A DNA stretch of 64,000 bases, from contig CM040453.1 in assembly GCA_022749755.1 (NCBI GenBank), positions 6,594,102 through 6,658,101 of the forward strand, in the 5' to 3' direction. Position 1 is the first letter of the stretch. Each line of letters opens with the position of its first letter. Origin of the DNA: Azadirachta indica (Eukaryota; Streptophyta; Magnoliopsida; Sapindales; Meliaceae). This document shows positions 48,572 through 62,400 of this stretch, piece after piece. The position numbers were made by a program, and so were the translations under genes. The notes under the pieces are model-generated. The model worked only from the letters and a program-made list of their open reading frames with translations. It was not told the origin of the DNA and searched no databases.

Positions 48572-49975
48572 TCTGATCCTCCCTTGTCGTCTATAATAAA
48601 TTCTTCATTGTATTTAGATTTAGGGGAATCAAATAAAAAAATTAATAATATTAAATAAAGTCATTTTGAACATTGCATTTATATTTAATTATTTATTATC
48701 ATTGTAAATAGTGAATAAATTAATTCTCATTTATTAATAAATTAAATTTTAGTTAAGAATGGTGTATGCAATAAAATGTACTTGAAAGGACATTTCTTGA
48801 ATTTTATTAAATATTAGATGTTTTATTTATAATCTTCGTAATCATTAACATGGATATTTAATATTATAAGCTTTTCTAACTAATTAAATATTAAACTATT
48901 TAATTACCAATTAGACTTAAGAAATCTAATTAAATTCTTTTTGATCAACAATATATATTACCATTGAAACGTTGATATAATTATATATACATGAATCTTT
49001 AATCATTTTAAATTATGAAAAAGGCAAAAGTGGGTTCATCATCATGATTTGGATGATAATATTATTCCCTAAAGAGAAATCTAGGTCCGATCTGTAAATC
49101 GTGTGTTTTTAAATTAAATGATGTGTAGATAATAATTAGAAATAAAGAATATTGAGTGATCTTAAATTTTAATGATCATGAAAAATTATAAAATATATTA
49201 AAAATCAATGTCTTAAATATACAAGACTGTAATACAGGCGGTTTAGTTCGAATTTCGTAAAATTAGTATATAATTTTTAACTAATTAATAAAATGAATTT
49301 CGGTAAGATCTTATGTATTACAATCATGAGTATATTTAATAAAACCATTTTTATATATATTAAAATTTTTATTTCGTTTATCTAATTATTAATATGATAA
49401 ATTAATTTGAAAATTGATGTATAACTTATAAAATTTTATTAAATAAATGTATAGATAATATAAAACTTAAAAAATAATAGCGAAGTATAATATAAATATA
49501 TAATAAAAAACTTAACATTTATATAATAAAATGTTTATATACGAGAATTTAGAAGTCTAATATTATTGAAAATTAATATTAAAAAAAATAAGAAGTCTAA
49601 TATTATTGAAAATTAATATTAAAAAAAATAAGTAAATCTATCTTTGTTTATTATTCTTTAGATCTCACTAAAAAAATAGAAGAGAAATAAAACAATTAAT
49701 TATGAAATTAAAAACAGAAAACGAGAGAATTGACCCAGGGAAGACAAAAATAAGGGGGGCTAACTGCTGCCTCTAAGCAAGTGGAAGGCTGTCGAAGCAA
49801 AGACAGCATATATGTATAATGTATGTACGTCTGCTCAATATTCAATAATTTTCAAACTGGCAACATTTTCATCACCTAATTTTTTTCAAATAAACTAATA
49901 ATATTTTCTCCCTCTCCTTCTCTTTCTCTGCAAGTCTCTCTTCTGAGTTGTGTGTGTAGAGAACGAAGAAGATAG
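48572..49975 (+). promoter_or_regulatory. Spacer and upstream region of EXO70A1
   Basis: The region begins with the 3' flank of the GTGVF gene and ends with a TC-rich stretch (49910-49940), probably the EXO70A1 5' UTR. It is very AT-rich. A perfect 40-bp direct duplication lies at 49551-49630. No exon was seen. Confidence 0.5.
49551..49630. repeat. Perfect 40-bp tandem duplication
   Basis: AGAAGTCTAATATTATTGAA starts a 40-base unit at 49551 that is repeated exactly from 49591. Confidence 0.9.
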
Positions 49976-52900
49976 ATGGTTGTGGTGGGAGTTACGGGCA
50001 TGGAATCGCTTTCTCTAAGCGAGAAAGCAGCAAAAATGAGAGAGTCGCTGCAAAAGAGTCAAACAATTACAGACAACGTTGTCACAATTCTTGGCTCCTT
50101 TGATCATCGTCTCTCCGCTCTTGAGACCGCCATGCGCCCTACTCAGGTACCCTTTTCACTTTCTTCTGATTATTTTCTCTCTGGCTGCTCAGAAAGCACG
50201 AGATTGTCAAAGAAATCTGAATATTTAGCTTTGAAGTTTCTATATTGACGACCCAGAAAGCAAAAATGGCCAGCTTATCTAGTTGAGTCGACTTTTGGAT
50301 AGAAATAGTTGCTGTGAGATCAGATCAGCTACATTTGGCTGATTGATTAACTTTCTTGATCGGCTAGAATAATTCTTGTGGTTTAATGCTTTTATTGGAC
50401 TTTGATTACAGATTAGAACGCATGCTATTAGAAAGGCTCATGAGAATATTGATCGGACTTTGAAGGCTGCAGAGGTTGTTTTGGCCCAATTTGATCTTTC
50501 TCGTCAGGTTGGTTTCAAATGTTCCTGTTAATTTCTTTTTTATCAAGTTTCTTATTAGATCGCTTAAAATTCTTTCTAATTTTAATTTGTTTGTTCTGCT
50601 ATATGTTGGTTATAATTAATTTAGGCTTTTAGGGAGAAATTGAGGCCAACTTCCCCAAATTTTTTTGTTCTTCTTGATTTTGCAACATTAGGTCTTCTAC
50701 CAAGGCCGCTGTGATGTATTTTGTAATTGCAGTGTAGAATATTGTGATCTTCGTTATACTAACTGCTTTCTAGTGTACATAATTTCAACAACATTTTACT
50801 TTTAAATTGATCTCATTAGAATGCTGCAGAGATATTATATACTAGGATTGTGCGGTCACCTCTTCATGAGGGTCTTTGTGGAACAACTTTTGATACCAAT
50901 AGACTGCCTAGAAAAAAAATTATTGATAATGGTTAAAAACTGGAAAAACTGCTTCACTAGCTTGCCCTTCTGCACTTTGCAGTATATTTAACAGATTTTT
51001 TGAAATGGTTTTCCTTTTAAATGTGCTGGAGCTAGTATGGCTTGTTAGGCTAGAGCATGGTATATATCATATGTGACAGATAAACTTAATACATCATACC
51101 ACAAATAGTCTTGGCAAAACTCAATTTTCTGGTTTCTGCTAATGTAACACCTGCTTTCCCCAATGCCTACCACTGCTTCACCAGCTAAGGCAAAGTTGAC
51201 TTCAAGATAGCTCCCTAGAGTTCTCTACCACTGTCACTAAGTGGCTATAAAAGAAACAATAGCTTTTATTTTGGCGCAAAGAAATGGAATTCTAATATGT
51301 GAATACAAGTGAGGCAGTGGTGTCTTTATGAGTCCTTGTTTTTCCGAGTCCATGTCTTCAAGGTACACCCAACTTTTACTTGTTTTAGTTTTTCTAATAC
51401 TTTTATCCACATTTCTTATATAGCTGCTAAATAATTTGTTGTTTCTATATGTAGGCAGAGGCTAAAATACTTAGGGGGCCGCATGAGGACCTGGAAAGTT
51501 ATCTAGAAGCAATTGATCAACTAAGAAGCAACATTAGTTTTTTTAGCAGCAAGAAGGGCTTTAAAAATAGTGAAGGGGTTATTAACCATGCAAATAATTT
51601 ACTTGTTAAAGCTATTTCAAAGCTAGAAGACGAGTTTAAGCAGCTATTAGCCTCATACAGGTTTGTATTTTCAATTTTAATGATGCTTTCTGTGTTATGT
51701 TATCCTATTCTTCTGAAAGTGTGGACTAGTTGTTTTTCTCTTATAAGAATCCAATGCTTCAGTAATCTTAAGCCTTAAGTTTACGAATAAGCTCAACCTT
51801 TTACGAAAGCTCCTGCCAGAACTTTTTTGGCTAGCATGTTATGCCAGGATATTTCCTTGGTAGTTACCAGGCTACTGTATCATGTCTAAACCTTGTCGAA
51901 TTTTTGTCTTGCAAGGATCAGAACTCCATATATGCATAGGAAGCATAAAATGTGCTCTACAATTGTTTAATCATATGCTTTAAAATGAAGTTTGATTAAA
52001 ATTTTGTTACATTTGCCAAAGCCTTTTAATTCAGTATTGTGCTCCTTATGCGCATTCAGCATACCTTATAACCAATAAAACTTTCTCTGCTTCTTTGATC
52101 TGTTTCGAAAGTTGTTTTTTCTTTCTTTCTTTTCTCTCTGTCTTGCAGCTAGCATTAATTTGTCTACTTTATTTGCATTCCATGGGCATTATGCTATCTT
52201 ATCTATTGTCTCAGCCAAATGATTTTGGGATGGGATATTTTGTGTTCTGTAGAACTGTTGTTGCAATTTGTTCAGCTGTGCAAGCTTCATTGATTATGCT
52301 CTCCTATTTTTACCCTACTATTTGGTTTTTAAAATTTCAGCAAACCGTTGGAGCCTGACCGTCTTTTTGAATGCCTCCCAAATTCGATGCGACCCTCGTC
52401 AGGGTCACCTGGACACCATGATTCTAGTCACAAGAGCCCTAATCATTCAGAACATCAGAACAGTGACTTAGAAACTGCTGTTTTCACTCCTCCCACTCTT
52501 ATACCACCAAGGATTATGCCTCTACTGCATGATTTAGCCCAGCAAATGGTTCAAGCCGGCCATCAGCAGCAGTTACTGAGAATTTACAGGTAAGAAGCTC
52601 TATCTTTGGTCTATAGATATTTAATCTGACGTATTAGCCTCTGTAGTCACCGAATCATCTTCTCTTCTGCAGACAAGTAAATCATTCTGGAATGTATGTG
52701 TTTGCTTGAGATTGGCTACTTTAAAAGCTGTTCTTTGCATATTTACTCACTTGTATAAGTAAATTAATTGCTGTGTTATGGAAATTCTCCTCTCTTTCTC
52801 AGTCTGTTTATATGTCAATACAGTTACTGACTGTATTTCAGCCCTTTCTTTTTCCTAAGTATTAATGGACTTACTATCTTTCTTTTTCCTAAGTATTGAC

Positions 52901-55900
52901 TGACTTACTAACACTAACTTCTCAATTCTCATTGCTTGAACAAATAAAATAACGCCAGGTTTCTGCTAAATGGTACTAATTCTCTGTATCTGTTCCGCTG
53001 TTTGCAGTAACTGGTATCCTTGTGTAGATGTCGTAATAAGAATCTGTGAACTTCATGGAAAAACTGACTTAATAACAATGTCATGTATGTTAAAAAAAAA
53101 ATGTGGTGTCATGATGGAAAATGTTATCTGTGAATTACTTAATCTATTTTCAATTTTTAACTGATCGGACCAAAGTTCAAATCCAAAAAACATTTTTGAT
53201 GCTAACCAACTACTCGCGTCTCATTATTGATAGTTCCTATTTTAGACAAGGTGGAACTGGATTCGTGGTTAGAGAAGACATGTTCTCTTTGGAAGCCTAT
53301 AGCTAAAGCCATGGGTCTTGCAATGATAAAGAAGCCTTCTTGGGCTAGCCTGAAAGTGTCCTTAGTAGTTCTTAGGTCTTTATTTGTTTTTGGTTCTGAT
53401 TTCATTACTTTTATTAGCGTCAGAGATTTTGGCAAATTTACAGTTCACACTGAATCTTATGTTGACTAGAAGTCAACAGAATTCAATTTGGCCATTTGCA
53501 TTTGGATTATTTAGAGCAGCAATGCAACTTAAAAATTAACTTGTCCAAAGATTGCAAAAAATCTCTGTTAGCTAACTTTATTGTTGTTTTGCTTCTTGTT
53601 ATACTACTTCACATGTATGCATTTACATCCATACATGGACATGTATATTTTTAACAAGTCCATCACTCTTCTTTTTTTTTTATTTATTTCTTTTAGGGAC
53701 ACACGTTCTTCGGTTTTAGAAGAAAGCCTCCGCAAATTGGGAGTTGAAAAACTTAGCAAAGATGATGTTCAAAAAATGCAATGGGAGGTGTTGGAGGCGA
53801 AGATTGGAAATTGGATTCATTTCATGCGTATTGCTGTAAGAACTTCATTGAATAGACACAAATATTTTTATGTCTTGTAGGCCAATTAACTATTATGTTT
53901 GGACAGGTCAAATTGCTTTTTGCTGGAGAACGTAAAGTCTGCGATCAAATGTTCGAAGGCTTTGATTCTCTCAGTGATCAGTGTTTTGCCGACGTTACTG
54001 CTAGTAGTGTTACAGTGCTACTCAGTTTTGGGGAGGCAATTGCCAAAAGCAAGAGATCACCTGAAAAGCTATTTGTACTTTTAGACATGTATGAGATAAT
54101 GCGAGAGCTTCACTCAGAGGTATGATTATGACTATCTTTGGCATTTATATTTGATGCAACAGTTTAAAATCTAATTGATAAATTGGCTTCTGCAAATAGG
54201 GGTAATTTAGATATCGTAGTTTTATCAAGTTTGATAGACATCTGAAATTGTTGTGCTTTCTTCTGCACATATTCGATTTGTTTACTTTTATAATGGATAA
54301 AGTGAGGCATCATAGGACTAGGTTATGACGAATGCTTTGCATAATTTTCTGGTCTGTCATGGAACCTGCATACGCTAGATAAAGTCTTAGAATGGGAATA
54401 GTAATCTGATCCTATTTGAATGTACCAAATGTTGACTATAATCCTGTTTGATTTTTCACTTTTTTTTCAATAAAGGGGTGTTGATTTCAATTTGGAACGT
54501 TACTTTCAATGTGCAATGGCATTCCTGTCAGGGAAGGAGCAACTTTAGGCTCACTTGGGACTCAAGCCCCATGTCAAAGTAATTTTTTCTCTGAATTGGT
54601 TGAGAGGGGCTGGTTTGAGTTGAGCCCATAGTGCATAGCCTTATTCAAGGACAAAAAGTTATGTATAACTAGAAAAGTGCCTTAAGGATTCTAAAATTAC
54701 ATAAAATAAAAGCTAAGCAATCAATACTTTGTACATTGCCTCTCTTAGTTACCTTTTTCTAAATTATTAAATATAAATGGTTTATTTGAAGTTTATATAT
54801 TTGTTAAGTCTATTAAAATTCTTTTATTTTATATATTATTGTTATAACTAGAAGTAGCCTCCTATGAACAAACTTTCTGGCTCGGTCCCGATTCATGTCA
54901 TTAATTCCAAAGCCCTGTAATATATCAGAAGTATCAATTCTCAGATGAATGAAAAGAATGATATGGAGGGATATATTATGCACTATTGTTTGGACAAGAA
55001 TTCTAATTAAGAAGCATGTGTGTGTATGTTTGTTTGAAAAGTTTGTTCCATGTTTCACATGAAATATCATGCTGTGCTTTAACAATCCAAAAACACCCAC
55101 CCCCTCAAACTTTATTTTCGTTCCCATTCTATATACAATATCAATTTGTGGTCCAAGTAATACAAGAATCATATTGATTACGGAAGCTCTGTTTGTTCTA
55201 CAGAAGTGATATTACGGATGTTAGATAGAGCAATGGTTGAGCTTTTGTACGTATACTCCTTTACTTAGAAATTTTCAGTTTATCTTTTGCGAGTGATAAT
55301 TGTGATTCTTCAAACCTGTAAAGGGGTACTATAATGGCAATATATGGTTTTCGATATATGATGAATGTGGTCATGTTAGTATTTCTTTTTGAGCTTAATA
55401 TTGTGTGCTAAGTCTTCCTGGTGAGTTCTAATCATCAAAATGTTTATGTATTACTAATTTTAGTCTTCTGTCATTTTGTTCACACAATGTTGTCTTCAGT
55501 TCTTTTATCGGACCCAACATTGGTCTCACATTTTGACTCTGTTTATTAGAAATTTTATTTATGATATTTTAGTTGCATATACCATATGGGTTAGAGATGT
55601 ACTGTTGGTTCTAAGATACCTATAATGTTATAATTAAAAGTTGTAAGATATACGAGTTATTGCTCATTTCACTTAAAATTTCTTCCTAGTTGGCTTGGTT
55701 AATGCTGAAGTTACCATCAAGTTCATATCTTCCTAGCTATATGTTCTGGAAAAATGGAAGTCGTAGAATGTTGCTCTGCAATTAACTCGAAATGTTATTC
55801 TTTTCCAGATAGAGACAGTTTTCAAAGGTAAAGCTTGCACTGAAATTAGAGAATCTGCATTGGGCCTGACAAAAGGGCTTGCCCAGACGGCTCAAGAGAC

Positions 55901-58609
55901 CTTTGGTGATTTTGAAGAAGCAGTTGAAAGGGATGCAACAAAAACAGCCGTGTTGGATGGAACTGTACATCCATTGACAAGCTATGTGATTAACTATGTG
56001 AAATTTTTGTTCGAGTAAGTGCATTGTTACATGATTTTTAGTCTTTGAGCTTCATTTGGAGCAGTACCTTTCAATGATTGAGCTATGAACTTATTGATCT
56101 ACCACGGTATTCTGCTTTCTTTTGTCATTTTAATGAGTTTTATGGTATATGGAATATGTCACTCATTTTTTGTTGGAAAGTATGCCAAACACCCTAAACC
56201 CTAAACCTCTAACGGTCAAACCTTAAACCTTGAATTCTAAATCTAAAATTTTAAACCCTAAACTCTAAAAATCCCAAAACTCTCAAACCCTAAATCTTAA
56301 ACCTTTAACCCTAAATCTTAAACTTTAAACATTGAACCCCGAACTTGAAACTTCGAACTCTAAAACCCTAAACACCGAACCAAAAATCCGGAATCCTAAA
56401 TTCCGAACCCCAAATCTTAAAATCCCGTACCTCGAAGCCCTGAAACCTGAAACTCTGAGCTCTGAATCTCAAACCCCAAACCTTGAAACCTTGAAACCTT
56501 AAACCCTAAACTTCAAAACCCCTAAATCCTAAACCTTAAACCCTAAAGTCCAAAACTCTAAAACCCTGAACCCTGAACCCCGAAGCCATGAACCCCGCAC
56601 CCCAAAACCTAAAACCCTAAATCATGAAGCCTTAAAACCTGAGACCTTTAAGCCTTAAAGCCCTAAAACCCAAAATCCTGAACTTTGAACTCTGAACCCT
56701 GAACTTTGAAGCCCTGAACCCTAAAACCCTGAAACCCTAAAGTCCTGAAACTTGAAACCTTGAACCCTAAAACCTTAAAGCCCTAAAGCCCTGAAGCTTA
56801 AAACCCTAAATCCCGAAACCTGAATCAGAAACCTTGAACTTTAAATCCCAAACCCTAAATCCCAAACCCTAAATTTCGAACCTTAAATCCTAAACCCTAA
56901 ACTTTAAATCCCGAACCTTAATTCTGACTTGTACTTTGCAGCCTGGGATATCAATGTTTTATTTTTATATCAGTCGATATAATTTTGGCTTTCAACATTC
57001 ATTCAATTATATTAATTTCTCGTTATTTATGAAATTTCTCCTGTTTGACCTGGACAAAAGTTTTGGATTGGAAGCTATTTTTTTTCAATGTTGTAGCTTT
57101 TTCCTCTTTAACATTTCTTAGAAGTTGACTTGACACTTCTGTGTAAAACTATAACAGCTATCAATCCACTTTGAAGCAACTCTTCAAGGAATTTGAAAAT
57201 GGAGAATCAGATTCACAGCTGGCTTCCGTGACAATGCGAATAATGCAGGCTCTTCAAACCAATTTGGATGGGAAATCTAAGCAGTATAAAGATCCTGCTT
57301 TGACGCACTTATTCCTGATGAACAATATTCACTACATGGTCAGATCTGTACGCAGGTTTGTCAAGTTACCTCATTGTTGTGGACCTTTTTAGCTTTAAAA
57401 AGTTTGTGTTGCCTGCAGTAGTGCTGCTTCTTAGTAAGTTAACATTCTGTGTTCAGGTCTGAAGCCAAGGATTTGTTAGGGGATGATTGGGTACAAAGAC
57501 ACAGAAGGATTGTGCAGCAGCATGCAAATCAATACAAAAGAAATGCCTGGGCAAAGGTATCTCTCTATTCTTCCAGTAGAATGATTGCTTGGAGGAATTC
57601 TGTCTTTGTACTTTTGGTTGGCAAAAGTGCTAAAGAATTTGGGATTTATTTTTTTCTTGGACTTTAGTTAGGATTTGAAGACCTGTGAATTGTTATTGAG
57701 TATGTTTACTTGTAGTTGTGGGTTAAAAAACAGTTTTGTTGTCAAAACTTTGAGCAGAATATTGTTGATGGTCCATGTTAATTTTAGCAGAAATGATAAG
57801 AAGCAAGTCTTTTTGGTGTTCATTTTCCTTGGCTAGATGGTACCTGGACCAAAAAAAGAAAAAAGCAAAAAACTACGATGTCTATAATTGCTTCTTTTGT
57901 CCTGAAAACTGATATTTTATTATTGATTAATTGGCTCTTTTGCCTTTGTAAGATATTACAATGTCTATCAATTCAAGGCTTGACATCATCTGGGGGTGGT
58001 AGTTCTGTGGCTGGTGATGGAGGAAATTCTAGTGGAGTTTCAAGAGCATTGGTTAAAGACAGGTTTAATACTTGCATCCTTCCTCAAAAACACTTTTTTC
58101 TTCTGATTTTAAAATCTGTTGTTCGTCCATCTATTACATCTTTCATGATCAAGACGTGCATCATGCTGTCAGGTTCAAGATGTTTAATATCCAATTCGAG
58201 GAGCTTCATCAAAAACAGTCTCAGTGGACTGTTCCTGACACAGAGTTGCGGGAGTCTCTAAGGCTTGCAGTTGCTGAAGTCTTGTTGCCTGCCTACCGCT
58301 CTTTTGTAAAACGTTTTGGGTATGTTATCTTTTCCTGCAAATAAACTGATTTTCTTGTTATTGTCAAAATTGGCATGCAAACACATGCACCGATTAAGCA
58401 TGCCAAATTTCAAAACGATGAGCTCTAGAGCTTCCCTTGATGTAGTATTGTTACTTTATAGTCTTATATCGGGGTCTGTGATGTGTTCCAGGCCTTTGGT
58501 TGAGAACGGAAAGAACCCGCAGAAGTACAGTAGATACTCAGCAGAGGACCTTGAGCGTATGCTGGGTGAATTTTTCGAGGGAAAGACTTTGAATGAACCC
58601 AAGCGATAG
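49976..58609 (+). CDS. EXO70A1: Exocyst subunit EXO70A1
   Basis: EXO70A1 is the membrane-binding subunit of the exocyst, which tethers secretory vesicles to the plasma membrane. In plants it is linked to polar growth, pollen acceptance and Casparian strip formation. Twelve exons are read: 49976-50146, 50412-50507, 51455-51660, 52341-52589, 53697-53835, 53907-54119, 55809-56014, 57158-57355, 57457-57556, 57953-58062, 58173-58319 and 58492-58609. The sum is 1953 nt, or 650 residues, against 638 in Arabidopsis. Every junction is GT-AG and in phase. Hallmarks are RESLQKSQTITDNVVTILGS, GPHEDLESYLEAIDQLR, MQWEVLEAKIGNWIHFMRIA, ERDATKTAVLDGTVHPLTSY, KSKQYKDPALTHLFLMNNIH and KNPQKYSRYSAEDLERML. The start at 49976 gives eight extra residues before MESLSLSEKAAK, where an alternative ATG lies at 50000. 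Intron 7 holds a telomere-like block. The frame is intact throughout. Confidence 0.97.
56188..56930 (+). repeat. Degenerate telomere-like (CCCTAAA) array in EXO70A1 intron 7
   Basis: About 740 bases consist of CCCTAAA heptamers and variants (CCTTAAA, CCCTGAA, CCCCGAA, CCTTGAA, TCCTAAA). A few perfect pairs remain, for example ACCCTAAACCCTAAA near 56191. The C-rich strand is the coding strand of EXO70A1. CCCTAAA is the complement of the plant telomere repeat TTTAGGG. Confidence 0.85.
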
Positions 58610-59478
58610 ATTTGACCTCATCTTTCACTTTTTGGTGATGAAAACAATAGATTGGTGTTATATTAGTGGTCGCAGTGACTTGCAATGCAATGAAAAATAA
58701 AAGAAAGAAATCAGATGATAGTGTATGAATGCATTATGCCGAACGAAAAATGAGTCTCATCTTTGCTTGTTCGGAGAATTGCAAACAAGTTGTATTACCT
58801 ACAGTGTGCTTTGATGAGTTTACTTATTCTTGCTAGAATGTAAATCATGGTAGAGCTTTTACATTTTCATGTAAATTTTTTAATTGATTTTGTTTGTGTG
58901 AATATTTGCTTATTTCTTTCCAACAAACATACAGTTTTCTTTTTAATGCTTTCGCAAGCAACTTATGTTGTTGGCTGTTCCAGAATGGTTGGTTTAATTA
59001 GTTTAATTTTTTTTTTCTTTGGAGTATACAGTACAAGAGATGTGCGAGTAGCCGTCCTCTCTTTTTCTTTTTAAAAAAAAAATTGTAAGAAATTATTTCT
59101 TTTAAAAAATCTCATCTCGGATGATCATGTGAATCGCGGCATCATAATACCATACAAAAATTTTAAGAATACTAAAGAAATTATTATTGTTATTAATTAT
59201 TATCGAATATCATTATTATTATGTACAAAGCGATTCTCCGATTCCCGCGTCCGAATAGTCATGCTCTGCATCCAAACAGCCACTAAGGAACGAAACATTT
59301 CAACAAGCGGCCACGTACTGACACAGCAAGTGGACAAGGCATTGCCAAGTGTAATGCGATGAAGCCAAGCGTATACCCCTTTCCCTCTCGACACCTTCAG
59401 CTTATTTCAAGTTTTCATCATTTGATTCAGTCCTGTTTGTTTATCGAGATAATCCAAGAATCTTCGTTCGTGGAGAAA
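58610..59478 (+). promoter_or_regulatory. 3' flank of EXO70A1 and promoter of the next gene
   Basis: About 870 bases separate the two tandem plus-strand genes. The first 250 bases or so are probably the EXO70A1 3' UTR. The last 80 bases look like a 5' UTR. No exon was seen. Confidence 0.5.
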
Positions 59479-62400
59479 ATGGATCACTCAAAAGGTTTGC
59501 ATGTTACTGATTGATTTGGTGTTGATTACTTAAGGTTTTTCTTATTCTTACCAAAAAAAAAAAAATTGTGGTTTGGTTGAAGATAAAGAAGAGAAAACGG
59601 ATCAGATAAGAGAACGTTACGGCAAAGAAGCTTGCGAGTCTGTTTCTTTGAAGCGTATTTCTGATGATATTATGCCTCACATTCTTAACCTGTGAGTTGC
59701 TTTTCTCAAAATCCACACATACAGCACACTTGTATACGTGCCACCTAACTTTGTGGTGCTATGTGACAGTATCCTTTACCATGTGAGATATGCGCTACTG
59801 TATACTGAATTTAATAGCGTTAGTCGGAAGAATGTTTCTGCTTATATCTTGTATTAGATTTTTGATAAATTTCGGACAGAAGAAGAAACGGTGGTTTTTT
59901 TTTTTTTGGTGTGAAGAATTGGGGAAATAATTTTGAAAAATGTTTGTTAGTGAAAATTATAATGTCTAGTTGTTGTAGTTGCTAAGCCATAGATTCATTT
60001 CTAGCAGGGATGATGATGATGATGTGATGCTTCAATTTTTGTTGAAGACTTGGAGGATTCACTTTAGCTATTGTAATCTGGACTCCAAGTTGTTTTAGTT
60101 ATTCTTAGAAAATTAACATTTTCCTGAAAGAAAGTGAGGAACTGGTAATTTCAGTACCTTCATCTGTAAGCATGTGTGGCATGTACCCCACCGTGGCTAG
60201 TATGGCTGTGTCCACACTCCACAGCTTTTATGGATCTAAACACACTCACAAACTACTCTCCACACTTATTTTTTAGTGGAACTATTATTCATAAATACCG
60301 TTCTATAAGAATTATGTATAATAACAAATAAGTTAAATAAGTAAAACAAAATTACTGTTCAAATCCTCCAAGATGTGTCTACTTTTCACAGTCATCTGGT
60401 TCTCTTCTTTCTTTAGTATTTGTTGTGCAAAATGCATTCTCTGGTTAGTCACTGTGATTACAGTTTTTATTTTCCGAGCAATTATTCCATGAATGAAAAT
60501 TGGTATGATCAGTAGAGTTATTGAAAGAACTAATCTTTTCTTTTCACTTATCTTTTTACTTATTTTTTTCATTGCTTTCAAATATTGTATATTGGAATGC
60601 TCACTAAAGATTATTGCAGTAGAATCTTCAATGTGAGAATTTTTCTTTCCCAAAGATTACATGGTTTAACAAGTAATATTGTGAAATTAAAATTAGGGAA
60701 TGTACAACATTGCAGAAATTTTTTGAAGCATAGTAATTATAGTAGTTTTTCTCGTTCACTGAATTCGATATCTGATAATTGCCAATTAGAAGATGTCTTT
60801 GTGTACAATGTTATTTCTTAGATATAAGTTATTGTGTAACAACTAATTATAATGGTCCTTTTATTGCTTTATTACTAGTTAGACAATTTCATGGTAGCAT
60901 GTAATTTTTTTTTTCTGAATAGAACATTTAAAGAATTTTAGAGTGCCATGTTGGATGATTACATTTGATGCTGGAAACCTGTAAATTGGTTATGTGAACT
61001 TTCATCACTGTTTTTGTTTTACATGTTTAGATATGGATCTTGTGCTACATCTCATGATTTTGAAATCTATGCTCCACTTGCATCCTTTGAGGACCCACTC
61101 ATGTGTGCACACGGGTATGTATTGGAAGTAAGATTATTTTATCGAAGTTCAATCTTGTTGATATATGGATCAAAATTGCAATTCAGCTTTGAATGATGTA
61201 TGTGCATGACATGAAATATTAAAAGAAAAAAAGTCTTATGAGAATTCTATTATTGAATATTCAGGGTGAAGCAGATCAAATCAGCATTCTATTCACTTTC
61301 CAAGGTAATTACTTTGTTTCTTCTCACAAATCAACTGCATGATGCCATCATTTTAAACTTAATGTGGTAATAAAATATTTGGAACAATTCTGAGTGATCT
61401 CTCTGTACGTCATCTTAAAAAAAGGCATAAAAATGATAAGAAACTGTGCTAGAATATATTAATCAAGTTTGCAATGTGCTAGTGGTTTATTTGTTTCTAT
61501 TAATGTTGGAAGTATGGAAACTTGATCTTCTTCATACTTAGTTCTACCTGTAGATGCAATGTGATTTAAATTTCTATGTTTTTTTCCTTAAGAAAAATTT
61601 GTAGGTCAGTTACTATCTGCTGATTAGAAGTATACACAATGTGTTGAAAGATATAGTTTTGTATGGTGACAATTAAGTTGCTTAGAATAATGTTTGGGAT
61701 GCTGAAAGTAGCTTTCAGAACACACTCGAAAGAAATTTGCATTGCTTTCATGGCTGCATCATAGTTAGCATCTAGCATTACATACACTATGAAATCAATA
61801 TATTGCACAAGCCCACCTATATTTCAGTTAACTTTTTACATGAAGCAAATCTACATAAGTGCTACAAGATCTCACTGGGTTGGAATGGTTAAAGAATTTC
61901 TTTTTCAGCAAATCAACATCCTTTCTTGGTTTTTTTTTTCTTCTAAAGGTTTTAATGTTTACAGTATGAAGTCTGAATGCCCCATAAATATATATATTAT
62001 GCAGTATGAAAGCTGTAAAAATATATAGTAATTATCCTTCTTTCAACATAATTTATTCAAATCATAAGAATGGTCCAATGTTACTCAGATCATGTTCCTT
62101 GTAAATGTTTCAACAACTTCGCAAATTCTTGTGACAAGAATTGTTTTTTCCTTTTTTTTTTTATTTGACTTTTCAGGTTTTTAGCGAGTCAAAAATTATT
62201 GAATACAGTGTCGAAGAACACATTATTTCAGCAAGGAGGCGAGAGGTTTGAAATGTTATTTGCAGTTCTCTTCACCCACCTTTTCCTTCTCTGGCTGGTC
62301 CTTTACACAGAGATTTGTAATTGCTATGTAATAAATACAGATAACAATTGATAACAAACAACACTACAAGTTCTGGGGGCGTAACATAGATATGATCTCC

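Noticed and set aside
53227..53469. Open frame of 80 codons within EXO70A1 intron 4
   Set aside because: It lies in an intron of a well-defined gene, has no recognised family, and the flanking exons join in phase without it.
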